Positions 45,660 through 56,875 of a stretch of DNA of 64,000 nucleotides are shown here, one piece after another. How positions within the stretch are numbered: the first letter of the stretch is position 1; each line of letters opens with the position of its first letter. The notes below the pieces were generated by a model, which was not told the origin of the DNA, did no database searches, and saw only the letters and a program-made list of their open reading frames with translations. The DNA comes from Timema cristinae (Eukaryota > Arthropoda > Insecta > Phasmatodea > Timematidae): contig JBCFYV010002255.1 in NCBI GenBank assembly GCA_039000515.1, positions 22,117,963 through 22,181,962 on the forward strand. The letters run 5' to 3'. Made by a program: the position numbers and the translations under genes.

Positions 45660-45830
45660 TCATTTGTGTGCACGCTGACTAAACGTCAATCTTGTCTAGT
45701 CAGATGTCCAATTAACATTAAAATGGTAGCTTTAATCTAGGTTCGGTGTACTAAAGTATATTTTTCCAAAATGATATCCCTCCTTTTCCCGTTTAAAATC
45801 TTGATATATTTCCCCTTAAACTCAACGCGA
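45660..45830 (+). repeat. SINE-C fragment
   Basis: gtgtgcacgctgactaaacg (head), ctttaatctaggttcggtgt (B box region), ttttccaaaatgatatccc (body). Tail lost. Confidence 0.45.
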
Positions 45831-46034
45831 GACACACACAAACACACACACAAAGAATTTAAAATTTCATATCCCTCCGGCATTTTACAGTGAATAAGTA
45901 TTTAAAAGTATCTCAGAATTTAAGTTTTAGTTGTTTTTTATAGGGCTTGGATAGTAAACGCGCTGAATAAAAAGGAAATACTCTGAATTGTAAAATCTAT
46001 TATTTTATCGCTTAAATTTCACCTCCTTTTTTCT

Positions 46035-46150
46035 TATGCTAATGAGTCTAAGATGAGGAAGATGAAATTGAAAGGAAATGTACCCACATTGGCGTGGAAA
46101 GAGAATTATTTAGAGTGGAAGTCGGGGTTCGAAGCCCAGCATCTCCGACT
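46035..46150 (-). repeat. SINE-C fragment
   Basis: Reverse body (gctaatgagtctaagatg, ggaaatgtacccacattggc, gcgtggaaag) and B box (ggggttcgaagcccag). Confidence 0.5.
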
Positions 46151-46653
46151 ATTTGTGCGTGTTCTTTAAGAATGTTTCTTAACTGTTACGTAGCATAGAT
46201 TAAAGATAGGATTTCCCATTTAATGTATCTATGTTTGATAAATTTTAAAGATATAACATTGAAACCAAAAACATAGATTCTTAAATAATTCTAAAAATAG
46301 TTTTATATGGTTAAAAAATATTTTTTCTCCATTGACTAGTTTTTTTTGTTTTTTTTTTGTAAACGGTTTTTTTAAATCGTCTACAATCAGGACTTTTCTA
46401 GTTTATTCTGTAATAATCTTCCTGCCAGGATGTAAATTAAAAAATACCGTGGGATGATATGTCTCTTTAGAATAGGAAATAAACAAAAGGTAATTTTGAA
46501 TTGCAAGCCAATTTTGTCCAAGCGTAAACAGTAGAGTCAGCGTGTGAGTGTGTGTACTCGTCAAAGGAAAAGGGGATTTATTAAAACAATATAAACTAGA
46601 AGTCTCTTAAGACAAACTATTGATTTTCTTTCCTTCCTTTATGTTTTGTACAT

Positions 46654-46935
46654 TCCGACACCTCAACTCAGTCTGTAGCGTGTCTGTCTACTGATCTAAG
46701 GGTCCCGGGATCGATTCCTAACATGGCCAAATACAGTATCATTGGTAAAATGTGAGTTTTCAATTTCATGGTGATAAAATAACTGCCGAAGGTTAGTTGT
46801 CGTGTCTGTTCTAGACTTATGTTAGTTTTAAAATCGTCTGCTGATATAATCAGTCGGTTCAGAAAATACACGTTAAATACCTCAATTAACTAAAATAATT
46901 AATAATTATTTGTGCATTGACATCTAGGTGTAAAA
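46654..46935 (+). mobile_element. SINE-D copy 2, ~280 bp
   Basis: Head (caactcagtctgtagcgtgt, gggtcccgggatcgattcc), then a body with agtatcattggtaaaatg. gtacat flanks at 46648-46653 and 46936-46941 may be the TSD. The 3' end is AT-rich without the common A/B/C tail. Confidence 0.7.
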
Positions 46936-46998
46936 GTACATAATTTAGTCAAGATAAGACTCACTTTTCTAAATATCTTTGAAATCATCAAGCAGGCA

Positions 46999-47264
46999 CC
47001 CGCCTCGGTGGTGTAGTTGGCTAACGCGCTAGTGGTGTTGAGCTCGACTGCTGAGGACGAGGAAATCGAGGTTCGAATCTCGGTTGAGTGAACTGGGGAT
47101 GCTTTTCCCTAAATGGTTTTCCACTCTCCCTCCACACCAATACGGGTTAACTTCCTATAATTTAACCTTCCCAATTCCTAATCTATTAGCGTGATTAATA
47201 CTTAAAGCATATAACCCGAAAGGGTAGTAAGACGCGATGCTGAATAATAATTTAAAAAACCCAC
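46999..47264 (+). mobile_element. SINE-A full length, inserted in R
   Basis: cctcggtggtgtagttggct (A box), aggttcgaatctcggt (B box), body, and tail cccgaaagggtagtaagac with a short AAT-rich end. Flanked by gcaggca (46992-46998 and 47265-47271), part of an imperfect 10-bp TSD. Confidence 0.88.
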
Positions 47265-47282
47265 GCAGGCAACGTCGCTAAC

Positions 47283-47645
47283 TAATTCTTCATATCTACA
47301 GACTCGAGAAATTCAATCTCGACCTGCTTACGCCACGATTGGTAGGCAACACTGTAAAGGGAACGTCGCTACATGCCAAAGAAGAAAAAGGCATTCGTTT
47401 TGACTCTTTCTATCAGCAGCCTTGCTCGGAGAAAACACAGGAAGAAGAAAAAAAAAAAAACGTTCTCTCACTAGTTCTTCGATCCCTTTCTCCTCCCCCA
47501 TCTCTCGCTTCATTTCTATTCTTTATTTTCTCATATATATATCTTACTATTTGTAGAGAAAGTGGCGTGACAGTCTCCACCCGCACTTCAGAACTATTAG
47601 ATTGTGCCAGACACGGAGTGGATTTCTCTGGCAGGCCTTTCATTG
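47283..47645. other. Unassigned sequence
   Basis: Frames open on both strands across a purine/pyrimidine-rich stretch (47440-47520). No motif recognised. A short TA run lies at 47534-47541. Confidence 0.4.
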
Positions 47646-48422
47646 CATGGCCTGGTATTCGTCGATACTAGATCAACACCTCGTGCAACATCTTGTAAAG
47701 GTGTTGTAGTATCTCTCTACATGGCCTGGTATTCGTCGATACCAGATCAACACCTCATGCAACATCTTGTAAAGCTGTTGTAGTACCTATTTACATGGCC
47801 TGGTATTCGTCGATACTAGATCAACACCTCATGCAACATCTTGTAAAGGTGTTATAGTACCTCTTTACATGGCCTGGCAATCGTCGGTACTAGATCAACA
47901 TTTCATGCAATATCTTGAAAATGTGTTATAGTACCTCTTTATATGGCCTGTCAGTCGTCGATACTAGCTCAACATTTCATGCAACATCTTGAAAAGGTGT
48001 TATAGTACCTCTTTACATGGCCTGGCAGTCGTCGGTACTAGATCAACACCTCATGCAACATCTTGAAAAGGTGTTATAGTACCTCTTTACATAGCCTGGT
48101 ATTCGTCGATACTAGATCAACACCTCATGCAACATCTTGAAAAGGTGTTATAGTACCCCTTTATATGGCCTGTCAGTCGTCGATACTAGATCAACACTTT
48201 ATGCAACATCTTGAAAAGGTGTTATAGTACCTCTTTACATAGCCTGGCATTCGTCGATACTAGATCAACACCTCATGCAATATCTTGAAAAGGTGTTATA
48301 TTACCTCTTTAAATGGCCTGGCAATCGTCGATACTAGATCAACACCTCATGCAACATCTTGAAAAGGTGTTATAGTACTTGGCCAGGCCATGGCCTGGCA
48401 ACCGTAGGTACTAGATCAACAC
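47646..48422 (+). repeat. 74-bp tandem array, about 10 units
   Basis: The unit starts catggcctggtattcgtcga and contains tactagatcaacacctcatg, caacatcttgaaaaggtgtt and atagtacctcttt. Successive starts at 47646, 47720 and 47794 give a 74-bp period. Units are highly similar, with scattered substitutions. No unique spacers, so not a CRISPR array. Confidence 0.95.
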
Positions 48423-48514
48423 TTACAGTACGACCGCATTTTGGAAAGGTTTTCTTTTAAATTCCAATAGACCATTTTTCTACTTTCCTTAATTTAGACT
48501 ATTGTTTTTTTTTA

Positions 48515-48600
48515 TCTCCGTAAGTTACTAACTGTTCAGGCTATACGTAAACAAAAAAAAATGCTTCGGCCGGAAATCGTAACTGGGCCACCCACGTGGC
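48515..48600 (-). repeat. SINE-C tail relic
   Basis: Reversed tail (taactgttcaggctatacg). The remainder does not follow the SINE body. Weak. Confidence 0.35.
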
Positions 48601-48654
48601 AGGAAATCTAAGCCCCTGATGCTAGAATATATACCTAATTAAAATCTTATGAGA

Positions 48655-48815
48655 TAAATACTAGCAAAAGTGACCTACATCAGTTGACACGTGGACTAAA
48701 CTAATGTGAGTGAATTTATTATCTAGGTTCTACTTTAATCCTGGCTACCTCATTAGCCAGATTAAATATTCCAGGCTCGTATGGGTAGTAGGATGCCATT
48801 CAAAAAAAAAAAGAC
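48655..48815 (+). repeat. SINE-C copy, degenerate
   Basis: tgacacgtggactaaac (head), ttatctaggttctacttt (B box region), ctcattagccagattaa and cgtatgggtagtaggatgcc (tail), then an A-run. Confidence 0.5.
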
Positions 48816-50382
48816 AAATAAATGCAGGGCGAACCTTTTAAAAGACGTAAAGAAAACTAAAGGCAATGTAGCCAACAATGAAGTTTATTTTTCAGTTGTC
48901 AAAATTCATACCATGCGTCGAAAGGGAAAGCTTACGAATATGTGACTGGACGTATGGGTATATGAAAGCATTAGTTGTGACTTTTTAAACCATCAGAGCT
49001 TATCTTATACCGAAACGATTTTATAAACAAAAATAAATATCCGTACAGAAGGATTTATGTTTTGAGTTACACCTCTTTGATTTGATTTAATTACAGTATT
49101 TGTGAATTTGTAGTCTACCAATGGTAGAACTCAATTTTTTTTTGTGTGTACACACATACTCTATATAGATTTATACATAAATAATCCGAAAATTTAAATT
49201 CCATGACTGCACTAGTTATTATTCAAATTAAAAGAAATCATTGGGACAAGTAATTGATTTCCGTTATTAAAACATGAATTGATATTAAAGTTCGGCGAGG
49301 CATGTAACTACTCGTTATTCTGTTTTGTTTCATTTTTTGGAGGATGGTTTGGTGGAGGGTGGAGGGAAAAAGAAGGGGCTAAAATACTCCTATCCTTTCA
49401 TCGTATCCGAACTCTTTGGATTATATCATGATACGATTCACATTATTTTTATCTGTTCGTCTTGGATGTTATAGTTGAAAGTTTGTTAGTCTTTTTTTTT
49501 CTACTGTAAGTAAACTTTAATACGATTACTTTATCATTTTAAATATGTCTTTAAATATATTTACTATTTATAAATAAATAAGCGAGTGACTAGGCAAAAG
49601 TATTTGGAATAGTCCTATCTACGATACAAAACATTTCAATTAAAAAAGAGTGAGAATCACGGGGTGGAGTTAACCACTTAATTGTAATTCTTTTTATATA
49701 TATATATTGGCACCCAATTATTTGTATTTGGTTTCGCGCAGGGTCTGCGGTCACATTACACCCCTGTTAGTTTTATCATTTTATTTACGAATATATCATA
49801 TAGAATACAACTGGTACATCAATTTAAAGTCACACTTAGGGCACACAAAGCTCTAGTTCTTAATCTTCCCTCACTATCCCTAACCCATTAGTGTGTTTTA
49901 ATGCGGATACCCCGGATAAATAATAAAAACGCTTGTTATAAATTAGTGTAGAACAAATACACTCCTAAGTAGAAGGTCCAAACAAGATTAGTTTTAAAAA
50001 GTTACCCTTTATCTGACACCATTACAGAGCAGGGATTCAATAAGGGTTGTTTTCCAAGAAAGGGATGGTAGTTCCGATTGATCGGTAAGGTCACAGTTTC
50101 CCGGAGATGTGCAAGCTTTTGTCTGTCATAGTAGGAGAGAGGTTGGAGGGGGACTTCCTCTCCGGTAGACCTCGGATCAAGAGGTGAATTACAATGGGAT
50201 TGTCTCCGCAACAGCCAGTCACACAATGGAGACATTACCTAACATTGGAGTGTGACGGGTGATATCAGGTATGAGGGGGTGAGGGAGGGAGGTGAAGAGG
50301 GGCAGCCAAGGTTGACATTTATCATATAATGTCTTGAATATGGTGACTTGATGTTGCTAAGTATCCATAGAGAAAAGGGAGT
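48816..50382. other. Unassigned sequence
   Basis: No gene recognised. A short (TA)n run lies at 49694-49707 and a possible SINE tail relic (catta-gtgtg) near 49885. 50002-50235 (minus) is a 77-codon frame of balanced composition in a GC-richer patch, with no motif I can name. Confidence 0.45.
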
Positions 50383-50965
50383 TTAACGACTTTGCTTACT
50401 TCGTTATTTAGATGCTTCTTGTATCTAAGCTTGACGCACCTAAGCAGTCTAAGCACTATCATACTCGGACACCAATTTACGAAATAGAAATAGAGGGAAG
50501 AAATTATAAGTTCACCCTACGAGGCCCCCTTCTACATATGCCGATAGCACTCCCCCCTCTTCCACCGACGAGTATAAACACCCATTGTACTTTTTGCTCA
50601 TTGTAAATTTTAACTTGATTTTTAAGATGACCTTTTCCTTGCTTCCTATTCTTGATAGACATAATTATGCCACCGTGGACTTTTTTAATCTACATCCAGG
50701 TAGGAAAACTCCTACCCAACATTTTCGTTGATAAGCCAAATAACCTGAGCTGTAGGCGATTTTATTAAAAAAATACTTATACAAAAATCCAATTTTTTGG
50801 TCAAATTAATAATTTTGTGGCAATGTAAGATCGTTTTTAGGTTTATTTAAGAATTTAAGTTGTTTTGTTTCAATTTCTATATCCTTAAAACTCAACAAAT
50901 AAGAACGTAGATACATGTGAAATATAACTTTGTCTTGTCGTGACCTTACATTTAGGAAACATCCT
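50383..50965 (-). mobile_element. R element copy 7
   Basis: Right end reversed: ttaacgactttgcttacttc at 50383, then the body (aagcttgacgcacc, cttctacatatgc, cgacgagtataaacacc, accgtggactttttt, cttgtcgtgacctta). The left terminus is blurred near 50965. About 580 bp. Confidence 0.8.
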
Positions 50966-51239
50966 TTATATCGCTTAGATAAGGTAATTCAAGGGCACCG
51001 CCTACTTTAAGTTGAAATATCTTCATACCACGTTATTTCTTATGGGCAGAGCATTTTTATTATCTAAATGCTATAAATATACTAATATTATATAATTACA
51101 TTAATATTCTAAAATATACATTAAAATTACAAAAAAAAAAAATTAAACCCAAAAGATAAATGACTAATCTGTAAGAATGTCCATGAATATATCAAACAAG
51201 CACATTACAAACTATAACAAATAAACTCTTATCATTTTG
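50966..51239. other. Unassigned sequence
   Basis: AT-rich, nothing recognised. Confidence 0.3.
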
Positions 51240-51592
51240 CTAAACATGAGAATTGATATCAGGTGGATATACAGGTGATAAATGAAGAAGTCTTAAGAAG
51301 AGTGGGTTAAAGAGAACCGTTTTGGAGGTGATTCTTTGTACAAAGCAAACTGGATCGGACACATCTGTACTTAGGAGGAACTGTTTTCTGCATGACGTCC
51401 TAGAAGGCAAGGTTGAGGGAAGAGGAGCTTAGGAAGGAGGAGGATTCAAATAATTGCTCACTTGTAGAAAATAAGTAAATACTGTGAGCTAAGGGTAGAA
51501 GGCTACCCTACTGCATTGGCGGTCTAAGTTCACTGACAACAGGATTGGACATCTCATAAGACAGAACACCTAATAATAATAAATAATAATAT
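51240..51592 (+). pseudogene. LINE ORF2 C-terminal fragment and 3' end (lineage 2, second copy)
   Basis: NEEVLRRVG, ANWIGHI and RRNCFLHDVLEGKVEGRG lie in different frames, matching the 24.6-25.1 kb fragment (NEEMIRKVG, NWIGHILRRN, HDVLEGKVEG). The 3' end aagacagaacacct plus (AAT)-rich tail is the same. Frameshifted and dead. Confidence 0.8.
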
Positions 51593-51846
51593 ATCCCCCA
51601 TCCCACATAAATATTCTCAATTTATTTGTAGTTTTCTATTTGGAATGAGGATGTTCCCAACACAAAAGTAATTTGAAGCCTATATTTTCTTGTCAATACA
51701 ATAAATGTGTCGAAAAAAAAAAAGTTTACCAAACGTTTTAAACCTGAAAAAATTCGTGCTGGAACCCTCATACATTTGTTTACACTAATATAATGAACAT
51801 TAAATAAAGACAGTTAAATTTTTAAAACTTGATAACTACAGGATTG
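51593..51846. other. Unassigned sequence
   Basis: Nothing recognised. Confidence 0.3.
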
Positions 51847-52417
51847 TTAAGAACGTTGTCTACCTGTGACGTCATGACAGGTCAAGGTATAATTTCCCAT
51901 GTTAATAAAATGACAGTTTATTTAGTGAGACTTAAGGATATAACGTTAAAACAAAAACCATACATTCTTAAATAATTCTAGAGCTAGTCCTACAGAATCA
52001 CAGAATTAATAATTTTAGCTTGAAGTAGTTTTTTTAACGTAGCTTTTATAAATCCTCTACAACTTCGGCTTTTGGCTTGGTCAGGAAAATGTCCTGTAGG
52101 AGTCTTCCTGTCAAGATGTATATTGAAATATTCTGTGGTAGAATATGTCTGTCTAGAATAGGAAACAAAATAAATGTAATTTTTAAAAAAGCAAGTAAAT
52201 GTTTTCAAGGCACAAATATAGTGATTGTGTAAGCTCGTCAGGGAGAGGGGAATTGCTTTCAGTGGATAAACAAGAGGCTTCACAGGCTGAACTGCTATTT
52301 TCTTCTCTCTTTTTATTGGTGTCTAAGTGTGACAGTGAGACTGCTTAGTGCATCAAGCTAAGATGCAACCCGCTTCGCCAAATATCATCGACATCTCCAA
52401 TTAGGCAACGTCGTTAA
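51847..52417 (+). mobile_element. R element copy 8, uninterrupted
   Basis: Left end ttaagaacgttgtctacctg and right end aattaggcaacgtcgttaa are inverted copies. 571 bp with TTAA at both borders. This is the reference copy for the family. It has no long coding frame. Confidence 0.88.
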
Positions 52418-52533
52418 GTGAAAAGAACCGTCTCGGAATATTTTGAATTCATTTTGGCGTTAACCTTGTTTTGAAAATTCTAATGCGTTATAGCTGAACG
52501 TCATGGCAATTTCTAGTTCATCGATACGGTCTC

Positions 52534-52890
52534 CTTAAGATGGGCTGCAGGAAATTTCGAGTTAAGTTAAGTATTTTTAAAACAAAAAAACATCTTTGTT
52601 CAAAATAAGTAGAATATAGCTTCTGTAGATACACTTGTTTTAATTTGCCACACATATTAATATCAAAAGTATTTTAATATCAAACATTCTATCGCAGAAT
52701 TTGACTATATATTTTTCTTTCTCTCTAAATGTCTATAATAAAATGTCAATACATTAATTACAAATATTCAAGATTTTTAGATATTACTACGTATAGTAGC
52801 AACATGAGCTAAATATTTCTGTAGAAGCGATACTATTTACTAAAGTAAAATTTTTGCTATAAAAACCCCAGAATTACTAACCTCTACTAG
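52534..52890. mobile_element. Degenerate F element
   Basis: ttaagatgggctgcagg at the left, then cgagttaagttaagta and tttgttcaaaataag. The right part keeps only gctataaaaacccca-gaattac at about 52855. Old copy. Confidence 0.5.
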
Positions 52891-53196
52891 AGTATCCATT
52901 GAATTAACCTTGAAAGACGACAGAAAATATATCACACTTAAAAAAAAAGTATTGAAACTGTCATGACATGTGCTCGTCAGCTTGTCGGAAGTAATGTGAC
53001 CATCGAGCTGTATCCCATGCTCTGGAGTCCAGACAGAAGAGTTTCCAGCAGGTTTTTCCAATCTGCACTCCAGTGACCCACGTGTATGAAGATATATTCG
53101 CTTATTTTGATGGATGATTGAAGGGTGTTGAATTTTAAACAACTCTACTCTCTTGCAATGCAACGATGTCAGCGAATAAATCACGATTGCAAAATC
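52891..53196. other. Unassigned sequence with a 121-codon minus-strand frame
   Basis: The frame 53205-52840 (minus) runs through moderately GC-rich DNA. It includes KRIYLHTRGSL, whose RIYLHTR string also occurs in translation near 23.9 kb. The frame also crosses F-element relics and low-complexity sequence at its end, so I do not accept it as a gene. Confidence 0.35.
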
Positions 53197-53205
53197 TGTT
53201 ATCAT

Positions 53206-53516
53206 TAAAGGGTGACCTGGCGGTCTAGGGGGAAGGTTTCAGACTTCTGTGCTGGGGGTCCGGGGTTCAATCCTTGGTCCCGGCACATATTTATCTGATT
53301 ACCAAACCTTTCCTTCACCTCTGACAAGAAGACGTGTATTAATCACAACTTGTGAATGTGTGGAATGCTAGGCCTCCACCGTGGTTCGGATTCCACGTTA
53401 AACTGTAGGTCCTCCATTTCATCTCACAATCACCCTACCATTACACATTAGCGTAAGTGCGTATAACCTGAACGGGTAGTAAGACGCGGTGATAATAATA
53501 ATAATAATAATAATAA
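53206..53516 (+). mobile_element. SINE-B full length with 9-bp TSD
   Basis: Head (gtgacctggcggtctagggg), B box (ggggttcaatcct), body, common tail (gaacgggtagtaagacgcgg) and (AAT)n. TSD tgttatcat at 53197-53205 and 53517-53525. Good candidate for the family consensus. Confidence 0.95.
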
Positions 53517-53525
53517 TGTTATCAT

Positions 53526-54294
53526 AAAAATAGAGTGCTTAGTGTTAAATAATGCCACAAGTTACGTCTTAAAACAATTGTTCAGAAATATCCTAATAAA
53601 CAACAACTTGGAAATGGATTATATCTACAGAAACCTGGCACGCCTGAAGACTCAATATTTCATCGAGAACGTTTCATATTTTTCCATCTTTTCTTCTTTC
53701 ATCCACATTTTAGACTGACAACAACAAAAAAACGGGGGTAAAAAAAATAAACAGAAAAGGTCAAAATAAAAGAAAATTTCCCTTTTTTTTTTAATAAAGA
53801 GATCTGAAAAGGGGAGGAAAGTAAGGAATAGTAGGGGTGCTATGCGGGGTGAAATAGAACGAAGAAAAGGGGTTCGTTCCAAACAGTCTGACAACAAACA
53901 TTTGGAATGAAGATTCAGATAAATTTTGACTTTTTTTTTATGCTCACTAAAATTCTATTAAAAAGTGTAGATTTTTTTTTTCTGCAGCATTTTCAACACA
54001 AGCTTATTTTTTATTTGTTGTCTTTGACGTCATTGTTAATGAAGGTTATAATATGTGACTTAAGGGACCCACCTACCACCGCTGTGAGATGATTTTCAGA
54101 TGCTGAGGTCATTATTTAAAAGGTAGTTAGTGATCTCAAAATATGTTTCACGCCAAAATGGAGGTGAAAAAAATCAACATTTCCTTAAGGGATTAAGTCT
54201 TCGTATTTTTAAAGAAAAAAAAGTAATTTTGAAATCATTATATTCCAAGTTTTAAAGTTATAAAACATTGTATGAAGAGAGTAAATCAGTAGGC
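53526..54294. other. Unassigned sequence
   Basis: No gene recognised. A phrase at about 54137-54165 (tcaaaatatgtttcacg, ccaaaat) resembles 1118-1150. Confidence 0.45.
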
Positions 54295-54455
54295 TGGAAA
54301 CAATAATGGATGTGAGTTAAAGATATGGGATGAATAAGATAGTATCAGTAAGAAATGTACCCTTGATTTGCTTAGAGGGTGTTTGAAAAATAAATGACTA
54401 AATACATTCTATTACATTCAACTGGCTGTGATTTGAACACTAAACCTTACGTTAC
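54295..54455 (-). repeat. SINE-C fragment
   Basis: Reverse body (agaaatgtacccttgatttg, gcttagagggtg) and B box (ctgtgatttgaacac). Confidence 0.5.
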
Positions 54456-54713
54456 AAGGGTGGGAAAAGCAATAATTTCAAATTATATAAGACTAAGTAG
54501 GGTAAAAATTTTCTATAGGAGGGGTGGGGAGGGGGGGAGTGTCCAATATTGATTATATTTTATTATATTATTAGTACTATTTTATAGGTATTGATATTAC
54601 TTATCAAAATTAACAACTGCAGATAGCATGACTGACGTAGAATACGTTAAAGTAGATCTAGTAGTTTTTCGAGCTGTCAGTAAGATTCATTCTAAATAAA
54701 CTACACTGTAAAT

Positions 54714-54879
54714 CATATTCTGAAAATTGAAAAATGACACCTGGACACGGGAATTGAACCCGGGACCTTCGGCTTCGATTCCGTGTCCAGGTGTCATTTT
54801 TCAATTTTCAGAATATGATATCTAAGAGGTGCTAGCCTCATTAAAATGCATAGATGATAGCTTCGGCTATCTGATTCAT
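54714..54879. mobile_element. Palindromic tRNA-arm insertion with 12-bp TSD
   Basis: tacactgtaaat is exact at 54702-54713 and 54880-54891. Inside, 39 bp at 54712-54750 are the perfect reverse complement of 54781-54819. The 30-base loop holds gaattgaacccgggacct, which on the minus strand is a tRNA T arm (GGTTCAATTCC). A 3' part follows (gctagcctcattaaaatgc). Element type unknown. Confidence 0.75.
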
Positions 54880-54892
54880 TACACTGTAAATA

Positions 54893-55405
54893 TTATAGAA
54901 GGCTATTTCTATGGAAATTAGGCTGTAGCTGTCAGATAAGGCCCTATCTATGGGAATTATAATGTAACTGTCAAATGAGGTTCTTTTTATGGGAATTATA
55001 CTACAGCTGTTAGATAAGGTCCTTCCTAGTAAATTAGACTGAGCTGTCAGATAAGGCCCTTTTTATGAAAATTAAACTGTATCTGTCAGACAAGGCCCTT
55101 TCTATGGAAATTAGATAGTAGTGGTCAGGTCCTTTCTTTGGGAACTAAACTTTAGCTTCAAATACGGTTCTTTTCATGAAAATTAGACAGTAGCTGTCAG
55201 ATAAGGTATTTTCTATGAAAATTATACAGTAGCTGTCAGATAAGGCTCTTCCTATGAAATCAGACTGTAGCTGTCAGATAAGTCTTCCTATGACATCAGA
55301 CTGTAGCTGTCAGATAAGGCTCTCCCTATGAAATCAGACTGTAGCTGTCGAGAGAAAGCTCTCCCTATGAAATCAGACTGTAGCTGTCAGAGAAAGCTCT
55401 CTCTA
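54893..55405 (+). repeat. Minisatellite, ~39-bp unit, about 13 units
   Basis: The unit is ctatgaaatcagactgtagc, then tgtcagataaggctc. Length and sequence vary. The core resembles the 51-bp unit at 28.2-29.4 kb. Confidence 0.9.
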
Positions 55406-55764
55406 TGTAAATCTCACTGTATGTCCTCGTGTTAACAATGACCTGGTGTAGTGTAGTAAACACATCTTGCTGTTCCTCCTCCCAGGTCACCGAGTTATGT
55501 CTATCGTATCGGTGTAACTGTTATTAATCAAGGAAGAAGGAAGGGAGGTCACCAAAGTTCGTTCGTTCATTTCACTTCAGTTCGCCAGTTAATGTACTGT
55601 TTGGCCCTCCCAGGGGTCTCCAAGAGGTGGATACGTTGCCAAATACGGCCCTCACTTTATATAGAGGCCATTGATCTATGAACAGGATCATTGAAAAAGG
55701 TGTCCTGGATTTAATATTGTATTACATTATTTAAATAATTTAAAAAAAAGTAAATCTTGTATTT
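55406..55764. other. Unassigned, GC-richer sequence
   Basis: No coding frame recognised. ccctcccaggggtctccaag lies at about 55605. Confidence 0.4.
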
Positions 55765-56012
55765 AGTACCGCGTCTTACTACCCGTTTGGGTTGTACGCA
55801 TGTGTGATGATTACGCTAATGGTTTTAGGGATTAGGAAGGTTATATTTAAAGTAAGTGTATCAGTATTTACATGGAGGTAGAGTGGAAAACCAATTTGAA
55901 AAAACACTTTCTGTACACCCAACGAATATTCGAACCTTGATCTCTTCTTCATCGGCAGTCTAGTCTACTGCTAGAGTAGCGCGTTAGACCATGTGGTCAC
56001 CGATGCAGGTTT
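55765..56012 (-). mobile_element. SINE-C full length
   Basis: Reversed tail (agtaccgcgtcttactaccc), body (ggttttagggattaggaagg, gtagagtggaaaaccaa), B box (atattcgaaccttgatc) and head (cgcgttagaccatgtggtca). Confidence 0.85.
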
Positions 56013-56219
56013 ACATGACCAATAGTTACGTTAAAATTGGTACACACATACGACAGTTATTGTAAAATAAATATATGGATGAACAGACAGACAGACTAAT
56101 TATAAAATGTGAATGTGTTATGATAATTATGATTTTCGGAACCATTGAAAGAATTAAAACTAACTTAAACCTAATTAACTAAACCAAGGCAACCATAGGG
56201 ATAACTCTTCTTCGGAGAA

Positions 56220-56275
56220 AATACCTGTGGTACCACCGGGAATCGAACGTGGGACCTCTAAATCAGTAGCCAGGA
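56220..56275 (+). repeat. tRNA T-arm-like relic
   Basis: ggtaccaccgggaatcgaac and ctctaaatcagtagccagg resemble a reversed tRNA-like T arm and anticodon region. No body is seen. Confidence 0.25.
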
Positions 56276-56302
56276 TAATAGCTGGCCTAATAAAATATAT
56301 CT

Positions 56303-56461
56303 TCACCTTTGACAAGACATCTTGTGAATGTGGGGAATGCCAGGCCTCCACCGTGGTTCGGACCACATTAAACTGTAGGTCCTCCATTTCATCTCACAAT
56401 CACCCTACCATTACACATTAGTGTAGTGCGTATAACCCGAACGGGTAGTAAGACGCGGTGC

Positions 56462-56522
<61 letters not shown>
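56303..56522 (+). mobile_element. SINE-B, 5'-truncated
   Basis: Begins tcttcacctttgacaagaca and runs through caggcctccaccgtggttcg to the tail (cccgaacgggtagtaagacg) and a long (AAT)n. The TSD is not clear. Confidence 0.88.
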
Positions 56523-56523
<1 letters not shown>

Positions 56524-56875
56524 TTTCGATTGGTGCAAAAATCACAAAAAGTCAGAAGTTAAAATGAGATTTACCACACATCCTGTGGAAAAACAAGAAT
56601 TTGACTTTGCTGGGTTTTTTTCACCTCTTTACGTTTAGTTTTAATTTGTGTTCACTAAAGCTAAACAGTATTCCCGCATAAGTCAAAATTTCTCTATAGC
56701 TATTTTTCTTATAAAACCATATTTGAAAAATATATATCAAAACAAAAAAAATTGTGCATTTAAATTTGATTTAGTTTTCAACACAATTTTGGGGTATTTT
56801 TTTTATATATATATATATATATATAAATGTGTACTGAAACACTCGCCTTAATCGGTTATAGTTTTTTTTTTAAGT
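56523..56875. other. Unassigned sequence
   Basis: (TA)n at 56801-56824. No gene. Confidence 0.4.

Larger units (their letters stand above)
46166..47282 (+). mobile_element. R element copy 6, split by SINE-D and SINE-A
   Basis: Left end ttaagaatgtttctt at 46166. The R body runs to 46653 (ggatgtaaattaaaaaatacc, gcgtaaacagtagagtcag) and resumes at about 46942-46998 (gtcaagataagactcac, atcaagcaggca). The right end ggcaacgtcgctaa is at 47268-47281. Removing both SINEs leaves a contiguous R element. Confidence 0.8.

Noticed and set aside
47646..48422. CRISPR-like regular repeat
   Set aside because: It is a continuous 74-bp tandem repeat with no unique spacers, in a eukaryotic context.
52840..53205. 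121-codon minus-strand frame
   Set aside because: No known family. Its end runs into F-element relics and AT-rich sequence. Only the short RIYLHTR string recurs elsewhere.
56227..56421. 64-codon plus-strand frame containing CECGECQAS
   Set aside because: It reads through a SINE-B body; similar peptides appear wherever SINE-B lies, so it is repeat-derived.
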